A stretch of DNA of 64,000 nt from Trichobilharzia szidati (lineage: Eukaryota > Platyhelminthes > Trematoda > Strigeidida > Schistosomatidae): positions 80,172,020-80,236,019 of the forward strand of contig OX235272.1 of the NCBI GenBank assembly GCA_944472155.2. The letters are read 5' to 3'. Shown piece by piece: positions 58,801 through 64,000 of this stretch. Position 1 is the first letter of the stretch; each line of letters begins with the position of its first letter. Under the pieces are notes generated by a model. The model saw nothing but the letters and a program-made list of their open reading frames with translations, did no database searches and had not been told where the DNA came from. Position numbers and translations under genes: made by a program.

Positions 58801-61655
58801 TGTTTATCAACCTGCCAATCAACTATGGATATATTCTACCTTGATGTTTGCAAACTGAAGTTTTATTTCAGTCTATGATACAAATAACATTAGCATTGGA
58901 TAGCCATTTAATGCATCTTAGGTCAACATGGAGATTCATTATACGTTGACATGAATTTTACAACAACAACAAAACATATGAGATGTGTTAGCACACTTAG
59001 TAGTGCAAAATATTCTTGAGCCTTCATAAATATCCCTGCATTCACTATTTGTTTTCGTCATTGCGTTGACACAAGTTTACGAGTTACTTTATAGAAGATT
59101 TACAAAATAAAGCTAAGATTTCCGAATAGACGTCGTCATTAACTGATATTCAGTGAGGAACTGTTAGGAATCAAAGAGGTTCATACAACTACTTTTGGGG
59201 AATGCTCACTGATAAATGTGTGAAAGACAAAACAATCCAGAATTCCACTATCCATGAAATTCATCTTCTTCGAATTGGTGACAATATTTTTGAAAGCATT
59301 AGAAAGCGGTCGCTTATGACAGAATCATAAAAAGGAACACTACATAATTAGCAATTAAAGTGCCTTTGATATATATATATATTATTTGGTATCTCCTAAT
59401 GATTATATCATATGCATTTCTCATGCAATGAAGAGTAAAGAGTAAAATTTATACTTCTGAGAATGACCATTGCTCCAAGGATTATTTACGTGCAGCACGC
59501 AAGTCATCTACATCTACATCTACGAGAACATATTCCAGCATGGTTTTACAAGGGAGAAAGGAAGTGTGTGCGGAGCTCTATTCTAGAACACTTGATCGAC
59601 TCCTGTCACTCTGCCAACCCTGACCATGATTTTAAGATCATCTACCGAATCCATGCTAACTTGCCGCGTTTTCTTCGTTACAGACTTCTAAAGACAGCAG
59701 AGGCCTTGGCCATTCATGAATTTAAGCCAGACTTTTGTGTACAAAAGACGTATGCACAATCCCTACTTCTGCCTTGGCCATAGACGGATAGACATTTATT
59801 TATTTTGTTTATTTAGTTATTCTATGTACCTTTCCCTTATTGCTACGATTGTTATTATTCTCACTTTGAATTGTTTCTGCTTGTCCCACTTGTCATTCTA
59901 AATCCAAAACAATATTGAATTCTATCTTATCAAATTTCGCACTAATCCTATAATTATGCACCCCTTTTCAACATCTATACACTTTATGTATTATTCCATA
60001 TATAACATTAATTGTTTTGCTACTTGACATTTAACTATGATTATAATCGCAAATATTTTAATTGCATTTCATACTATTATTATTATTTCATGTATTCACA
60101 CCTTTGATCTAATTCCCTCAACGGATATAATTTCTTAAAAACCATATATATACAATTGTACAGCTTGATAATAAATTCGTTGAAAAGAGTCTCTTCGCTG
60201 AATATTTTGTTCATAATCTACATAGCTATCCGAAGAAATGTGAATACAAAATTCTAGTCAGTGGTATGCATTCACTACACAAGCCCGTTTTGTCTAAGAA
60301 GGTCAGTAAAACAAAAGATAGCGACTTTAGTGAGACATAGTGGAAAATGCATCTCTCCATGCTTCCTACCACCTTATATTTCCGCCAAATGAGGAGCATA
60401 AAACCACTTCATGAATATCCATTCTTAATATTTGACTTCAGATCAAACATTACGTGTATTTGGAAAGTCGGCGCACTGGTTAGCAGTGGAAACTCATGAT
60501 ATAAGCATAATAATAATAATAATTCTCATGCTGGAGGAAAGATTTTCACTAAAATAACAACCGATTAGACGATAAAGCGCTGAAATCTTATAAACATCGT
60601 GCAGATATCCCTATAAAAGAAGTCTATAATTAAGTTATATGTGAAGAACATGGAGCCTTATTCAGCTCTGTCAGCTATGATACAGTACCACTACTCACCT
60701 TTATTGTATTCTCTGGAAGATCAAGTTCATTAGAAAGTTTAGTTCTTTGTGGTCGACTAACATAACGATCCATTTGATATGTTTTCTCCAACAATTCAAT
60801 CTGTTTCTGTGAATAACTTGTACGATAACGTTTTGAATGGTCTTGTATTTCTCCTTCTTCTTCTGTCTTCAAATCGATTGATCTATGACGCTTTCTATGT
60901 GATACACACGACTGAATACTTTTCTTTAATGAATCTCCAATCATTTGACCATTAAATGAAAATGATGAGGACTTTATCTCTTCTCTTGTATTTCTAATCT
61001 TGTTATTTGTTATTTTGTCTTCATAATGAGTTTTATGACTTTGTATTGTATTTGTGACAAATTGTTTGCTTGTTGATGTATCGCATAATCTAAGCATTTC
61101 TACTGATTCATCAGAGTTAGAGTGACTAGGATATTGGGATTGTTGCGATTCCAGGCTGTGATGAAAGTGAGGATAGTATTGTGGATATGGATGTGAAAAT
61201 ATTTCTTCATGTGTACGAGAATCCTTTTTATGCTGACTTCGACAATGCCGTTGAGGAGGAAGCGAAGACTTCGCAGAGTTTAATGAGCATGTGTATACAT
61301 CGTCATAGTTATTTTTTTCAAATGGAAAAGTCATTACACTGTCTACATCACTTTTATTATTTCTATCATTGAAACTTGGTGCTGTCCGATTCATGATAGG
61401 CTGTGCATAGAAACTTTTAAAATCATTGACTACTGAGCCTGAACACGTCACATTACTCGTATTATTATTATTAGTAGTAGTAGTAGTAGTATGAGGTAGT
61501 GAGTAATCAATTTCAGGCAATATTGTATTAATTAAAGCATTATTAGTTTGCACAAAATCCGTCTGCTTATTAAGCTTTGTTTTAAGTTCATTGAAAATTG
61601 CCAGTGTAGAAGAGTATGACAACAATGGTGGAAAATAGACATTTTCTGAAAGCAT
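46113..61655 (-). CDS. evx: even-skipped/Evx-type homeobox protein, three exons (spliced model)
   Basis: Model: 61655-60699, 57371-57308, 46804-46113. Introns are GT-AG with matching phases (0, then 1), giving 571 codons including the stop. The homeodomain is at residues 274-333: R5, VSRPQRTKL, L40, and W48-F49-Q50-N51-R53, with helix 3 [13 protein letters not shown]. The stretch YVSRPQR and [20 protein letters not shown] is close to Drosophila Eve and vertebrate Evx ([23 protein letters not shown].KRQ). DPYLRETLL after the homeodomain resembles a conserved Eve-class position. The remainder is Asn/Ser/Thr-rich. PLNLS at 509-513 fits the CtBP-binding form P-x-[DN]-L-S. It should be a nuclear DNA-binding regulator. 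The N terminus is unsure: an acceptor at 61690-61688 could attach an earlier exon. Confidence 0.9.
46885..47895 (+). mobile_element. RTE/SR2-like LINE, 5'-truncated, antisense in homeobox intron 2
   Basis: Starts within the RT at EVRTGVRQGCLLSP (motif B) and LIAVDWIMRQ, then after a frameshift LDSADDICLISHKLEDM (motif C, ADD), INGRNLKETISFTYLGSI and the C-terminal HTLRKPPSDITTQAIARV. It ends GAAGCCCTATGTTCCTGTAGG-AATTAAAGGAAATAATAAT. It starts only about 80 nt from the exon 3 boundary. Stops and frameshifts show it is dead. Confidence 0.85.
48020..48163 (-). mobile_element. Sm-alpha-like retroposon, relic
   Basis: Minus strand shows GTGGTTGAATGGCTAACGAG (A box region) and a ribozyme ghost CTGAAAA-GTCTC-AAACTA-GGTT-AAAAC-AGATAT. 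Core bases have changed, so it is inactive. Confidence 0.6.
48614..49056 (-). mobile_element. Sm-alpha-like retroposon with terminal direct repeats
   Basis: Minus strand carries promoter boxes (CGGTGGCTGAATGGTATACG, then the B box) and, at 48739-48693, GTATTG, ATGAATA, GTTCC-AAAGTA-GGAC, GAA, ACAGCTGT, C, CAGTAC. Core C3 reads A and G8 reads T, so it is inactive. The segment CAAGTATTGGTTTGTAGGGA with its follow-on occurs at both ends (48614-48655 and 49010-49056), about 41 bp almost identical. Confidence 0.78.
49350..50165 (-). mobile_element. Penelope-like element, GIY-YIG end
   Basis: Minus strand reads RKAFFMAELRVSFYSQQMIN, then MYVYKFTCSCRASYISHTRR (endonuclease core, with the C-x-C pair and a YISHTRR form of YIGxTxR), HYTAWLAKGYCKGITSSILEH and WKFVNTTPNSVFRKLCPVFY. 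A frameshift near 49980 joins the two frames. The N-terminal RT is absent. It is a different PLE subfamily from the 10.3-kb and 33.3-kb copies. Confidence 0.78.
50166..51692. other. intronic DNA, no gene recognised
   Basis: Inside homeobox intron 2, A/T-rich, with no supported feature. Confidence 0.4.
51693..52645 (+). mobile_element. CR1/Jockey-like LINE, 3' end
   Basis: Reads WSLSNGLKLNPSKCQAVSFT, KYLGLCFSSDLSCSSH, then after stops LSPCISSDGTSSNHRRLYAQ and IQCDEKIIRHMTNNLLKNTK, closely parallel to the copy at 5240-7260. The 3' UTR ends AATTAGATGCCATATTACA ... GCTGAAAATTCCA. RT motifs A-C are missing through 5' truncation. Confidence 0.82.
52680..54004 (+). mobile_element. Penelope-like element flanked by inverted terminal repeats
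   Basis: From 52760 it reads VIRGILSENGYPEKFIEASI, LFLRLQFKGDTPAEILSQRL, then FSCSCSSSYTARPINQVRVW, EHLPAWFSKGGIKC and SILSHSVTTGHRI (GIY-YIG region). A decayed end near 53380 follows. The flanks AAAGTCAGTCTGAATGAAGA (from 52687) and its inverse at 53966-54004 form roughly 60-75-bp inverted repeats, as Penelope elements often have. The RT core is missing. Confidence 0.8.
54590..54725 (-). mobile_element. Sm-alpha-like retroposon, relic
   Basis: Minus strand has GGATTTGATCCC (B box) followed by a ribozyme ghost ATCCCCGAACTAAAACCGAA and GGCCGATCGG in place of stem III. The core is lost. Confidence 0.5.
54726..55284. other. intronic DNA, no gene recognised
   Basis: A scrap GTGCGTCGGTAGGCGATCGA near 54857 resembles the tRNA-Gly SINE head but is too short to call. 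Confidence 0.4.
55285..55705 (+). mobile_element. Penelope-like element, RT fragment, interrupted by an RTE insertion
   Basis: Reads FLFNKEHYRQTDDVAMVSSL and LSPILADFLLANLNNEPPS, then after a frameshift RCMDDIFLIIKNENEAMNIL (motif C, MDD) and AINFAIEKRRNESIIFLDV. It stops abruptly at the minus-strand RTE copy starting near 55709. No continuation was found beyond 56215. Confidence 0.78.
55709..56215 (-). mobile_element. RTE/SR2-like LINE, 3' end
   Basis: (ATT)n at 55711-55729, family tail, then minus-strand TNRQEEMEMDWPYSEET and LLEWNPKGRRQVGRKC of the RTE C-terminal region. It is nearly the same length and orientation as the copy at 41826-42290. Confidence 0.8.
56216..57307. other. intronic DNA, no gene recognised
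   Basis: (TA)n at 56489-56503 and a CA-rich run near 56638. No other supported feature. Confidence 0.45.
57308..57371 (-). CDS. evx: homeobox gene exon 2 (recognition helix)
   Basis: A 64-nt exon between acceptor CCCCTTTTCAG and donor CAG|GTAAGA. It codes for [20 protein letters not shown], homeodomain positions 47-60 plus a short tail. Phase 0 in, phase 1 out. It contains Q50, N51 and R53, the DNA-contacting residues. Confidence 0.95.
57780..58910 (-). mobile_element. Penelope-like element in homeobox intron 1
   Basis: Minus strand, from right to left: ILADIFFARLEN-like reading, MYMDDTFLIVKNDDEANNIL (RT motif C) near 58690, IRSVYRKPTSIGQYTDFFSL, LLSENGYPEKFIDKNMNQKS, then after a frameshift CINQFDCSCGACYRSHTIRC and EPHPVWFSKGQTKTIHRSIQ (GIY-YIG region). 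Multiple stops. Sequence further right (to about 59340) may be more of the same RT but is too decayed to be sure. Confidence 0.82.
59460..60205 (+). mobile_element. Penelope-like element, 3' end
   Basis: Reads LREHIPAWFYKGERKCVRSS, ILEHLIDSCHSANPDHDFKI and LLKTAEALAIHEFKPDFC, the end of a GIY-YIG-bearing PLE protein, with a stop at 59781-59783. The 3' part ends AATAAATTCGTTGAAAAGAG near 60196, the same terminus seen at 39995-40199. It is opposite in orientation to the PLE at 57780-58910. Confidence 0.78.
60206..60698. other. intronic DNA, no gene recognised
   Basis: Part of homeobox intron 1 with no supported feature. Confidence 0.4.
60699..61655 (-). CDS. evx: homeobox gene exon 1 (N-terminal region and first 46 homeodomain residues)
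   Basis: ATG at 61655 starts MLSENVYFPPLLSY. The exon runs open for 319 codons to donor AAG|GTGAGT. It includes Thr/Asn repeats (from an ATT-type codon run near 61470), a His/Tyr/Pro-rich patch (HPYPQYYPHFHHS) and a basic KRHRSIDLKTEEEGE stretch before the homeodomain. The frame stays open beyond the ATG to about 61745 without another ATG, and an acceptor-like ACTTTTTCAG ends at 61688, so an earlier exon is possible. Confidence 0.9.
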
Positions 61656-61712
61656 TTTAGGTCGAAAAGATGATAACGATGATGAATCTGAAAAAGTAAA
61701 ATCAATAAACAA

Positions 61713-63540
61713 ATTTTGATTACTAAATTGCCTGGATTTTTAAACCAGACCTTTATGCTATATAACTGAAAACATATATTCCTGAATTTTTCTCAAATCC
61801 GACCAATTTGACCGCCTATAGGTTACAATCGGTTACCGATGACTGCAGTCATGCAACATCCGTGATTCACTTCTTTACTTCATTGGGATCTAAGCATTCA
61901 TTGAGTGTGACCATATTCAACAATACTTCATTTGCTTTCTCACATTATTATTCAGCACAAGGTCATATCAAATCAGAATGATAAAGACAAAAAATTGGTG
62001 TAAATGACCTCAGCCGGAATTCCATCGTAAATCGTAACAAATATATTGACATTGAGCTTATGTCAGAAAGCTTTAATGAGTGAAGGTGGAAATCGGGGAT
62101 TTTACATACAGACTATCTGTAACTATTTGACCTAATTTCAAGCAAAACTGACTGTAAATTCATCAGACTGGTGAGCCTCATGTTAAGATTGACTGATTTT
62201 AGCTGTTACACAGGATCTCTTTAAGGAGCTTACTAATGAAGCATAACACAATGTGTAAATGAGTACTTTTAAATACAAATTCCAATGAAAGTCCTTTCTG
62301 ATTTCTTGGCCAGCGTTATACTCAGTCATTCAGACATTGTCAACTTGATTTCAAAAACATATAAATCAGCGAGAGAGAGAAAGAGAGTTACAGTTCTAAA
62401 ATTAGTCAATGTATATAAAGTTCTTAAAAGTTAAAAAGAAATCATCACAAGCATTACTCATAAATGGAGTTATTTTACATAGGAAATCATCTATTGAGAT
62501 TAAGATCCACCTTCTTCCCTGAGTGTTACTTCTCACTAGTGCATTAATGTAATGTATAATACACCAATCATCAGTCGTAATTCGTTTCGTTTCATATTTT
62601 GAAAAAAATACCTCATAGAAGGTGCACGGTAACTTTGAAATAAACGTCAAATTGTGCTACGGATAGAAGAGTTACTTTTATTAACATTTAAAATTAAACA
62701 GGGAAAATACACTGCTTTTTTTACCTACCAGTTGTAAAACGAGACATTGCCGTAGGTAATTAATCCAATCTTTTGATTAAATTTCAATAATAATTAAGAA
62801 CGTATATTATATTTGTGTATATGTATCCAACTTAAATAGGCTAAATTAGACTTTATCCTTTTGTAAGTTGTAGGAGAAAATAAAAACACGATGTGCTCAA
62901 TTTCCCTATAATAATTTGCTTCCTCTCTGTCTGTGGTCGTGATGATTTTTAAAATAAAGATAGAATGTAGTCATAACAAAATTTGATTGGTTGAAAACAA
63001 AATTTTCTATTATTTTTTATTCATACCTTTCACTCCCCTGATTGAAATTTATTAAGGACATAAAAGGGGGCAGGAATAACTTTTATAGGAGTAGAGAGAG
63101 GTAGGGAAAGACAATTGACAATATTGTAGCACACCTTTCTGTCATGAGAATTAAGGGGAGAAATCACATCATATAACTACATTGGGGAAAAGAATAATTA
63201 AACTCCCCTAGTGTATTTGTAACAATTTCAAGCGTGAATCAATTCACATAAACACAGGGAAAGTGGACCATAAAACCCATTCGAAGAAGTACATTGTAAC
63301 ATGAATATTGAATCTGTCATAAAATTCATAATTTGCGAGGTTTAACACTGAACTGGAATCAAATCAATAACTGCAATGAATATTTTTAGTTATCGGCGGT
63401 TTCAAAAACATTGTTGACTGAAATGAAGTTTTGGAAATTAGAGTCTATTTGAATGAAATGTCATTATTAAGCAAGGAGGATGTTTTCAATACAACGAATT
63501 CTCTAAAGTTCGTTTGTAAGAGATAGTTTTGTTTCTACGA
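61713..63540. other. 5' flank of homeobox gene, nothing recognised
   Basis: A/T-rich sequence with no clear exon. A first exon or promoter of the homeobox gene could be here but I cannot place it. Confidence 0.4.
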
Positions 63541-63541
63541 G

Positions 63542-63777
63542 TTGATCACGGTTTGATATCAGTTAGAGAACCACTGGAAACGAGGAAGTAACGGACAGCT
63601 GTTTCATCCTAGTTTGGGAATCATTGGCAGTACAAGCTTGCCTTGTAACCGGAAGGTTGTGAGTCCGAACCCTGGCAGTGGGTGCGTACTGCCGATGATT
63701 TCCAAACTAGGATGAAACAGCTGTCCAGTACTCTGTGGTTTTCAGTGGTCCTCTAACTGATATCAATCCGTGATCTA
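63542..63777. mobile_element. Sm-alpha-like retroposon, inverted pair with hammerhead
   Basis: Arms of about 92 bp (63542-63633 and 63686-63777) are inverted copies around a 52-bp centre that contains tRNA-like promoter sequence (GTGAGTCCGAACCCTGG). The plus-strand ribozyme at 63686-63731 reads GTACTG, CCGATGA, TTTCC-AAACTA-GGAT, GAA, ACAGCTGT, C, CAGTAC: only one core change (U4 to C) but a mismatch at the base of stem II. Confidence 0.8.
63686..63731 (+). ncRNA. hammerhead ribozyme, near-complete (U4 changed)
   Basis: Best-preserved member of the ACAGCTGT stem III subfamily in this window. Stem I GTACTG/CAGTAC is perfect, the GTC site is present and C3 is kept. The U4C change and the T-T mismatch at the foot of stem II should reduce or abolish cleavage. 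Confidence 0.7.
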
Positions 63778-64000
63778 CTCGTCAAAACAATGAATTCTCT
63801 TCTAGTAGTACAAATGAAAATGTAGCTTAAAATGGTGGTAAGGTATTGAGGAGTAAGTAAAGGTGATATTCAGCATAATGACAGTAAAATGGTGAGTCAA
63901 GATGTATACAGGGATATGATGAAATTCCCCAAGCACAGGATCACAGCTGGAGTAATTGAAGTTAAGGAGAATGAGACAAACGTGTTGGTATGAATTACTT

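Noticed and set aside
1..64000. CRISPR arrays, operons or bacterial-type features
   Set aside because: Intron-bearing genes and the repeat content are clearly animal. No regularly spaced direct-repeat array was seen.

Overview
The window looks like nuclear DNA of a blood fluke (Schistosoma or a close relative). It is AT-rich, its host exons are small and widely spaced, and it is packed with repeat families typical of schistosome genomes: CR1/Jockey-like and RTE/SR2-like non-LTR retrotransposons, Penelope-like elements (PLEs) with GIY-YIG endonucleases, tRNA-derived SINEs, and Sm-alpha-like short retroposons carrying hammerhead ribozymes. The genus assignment is inference from repeat content and gene style.

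Two host genes can be rebuilt, both on the minus strand and with matching intron phases throughout. The first (7880-21453) is a six-exon RING-H2 E3 ubiquitin ligase of about 496 residues. Its RING is split by an intron, and its last exon carries a motif fitting the p97/VCP-interacting consensus R-x5-A-A-x2-R. The second (46113-61655) is an even-skipped/Evx-type homeobox gene in three exons (about 570 residues). Its homeodomain is interrupted between positions 46 and 47, and a PLNLS motif near the C terminus resembles a CtBP-binding site. Its 10.5 kb second intron and 3.3 kb first intron are filled with transposon remains.

Layout: 1-1090 PLE reverse transcriptase; 1362-7260 remnants of RTE and CR1-like elements, including a nearly complete RT domain at 5240-7260; 7880-21453 RING gene with a PLE nested inside a LINE in one intron; 22-28 kb mostly unassignable with one decayed RT; 28180-29915 a compact LTR element with near-identical LTRs enclosing glutamine-rich, host-like coding sequence instead of gag-pol; 33.3-34.4 kb PLE end; 34.6-34.9 kb short retroposon with an intact-looking hammerhead; 36-44.4 kb three tRNA-Gly-like SINEs, an RTE tail and several hammerhead-type retroposons; 46-61.7 kb homeobox gene; 63.5-63.8 kb inverted pair of hammerhead retroposons.

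The points most worth following up are the LTR element with gene-like cargo, the canonical hammerhead at 34673-34715 and the recurrent inverted pairing of its relatives, the PLE-in-LINE chimera that keeps an open frame across the junction, and the SINE family whose 3' tail matches the local RTE element, suggesting tail-based parasitism. Exact element ends, copy numbers and expression cannot be determined from this sequence alone.
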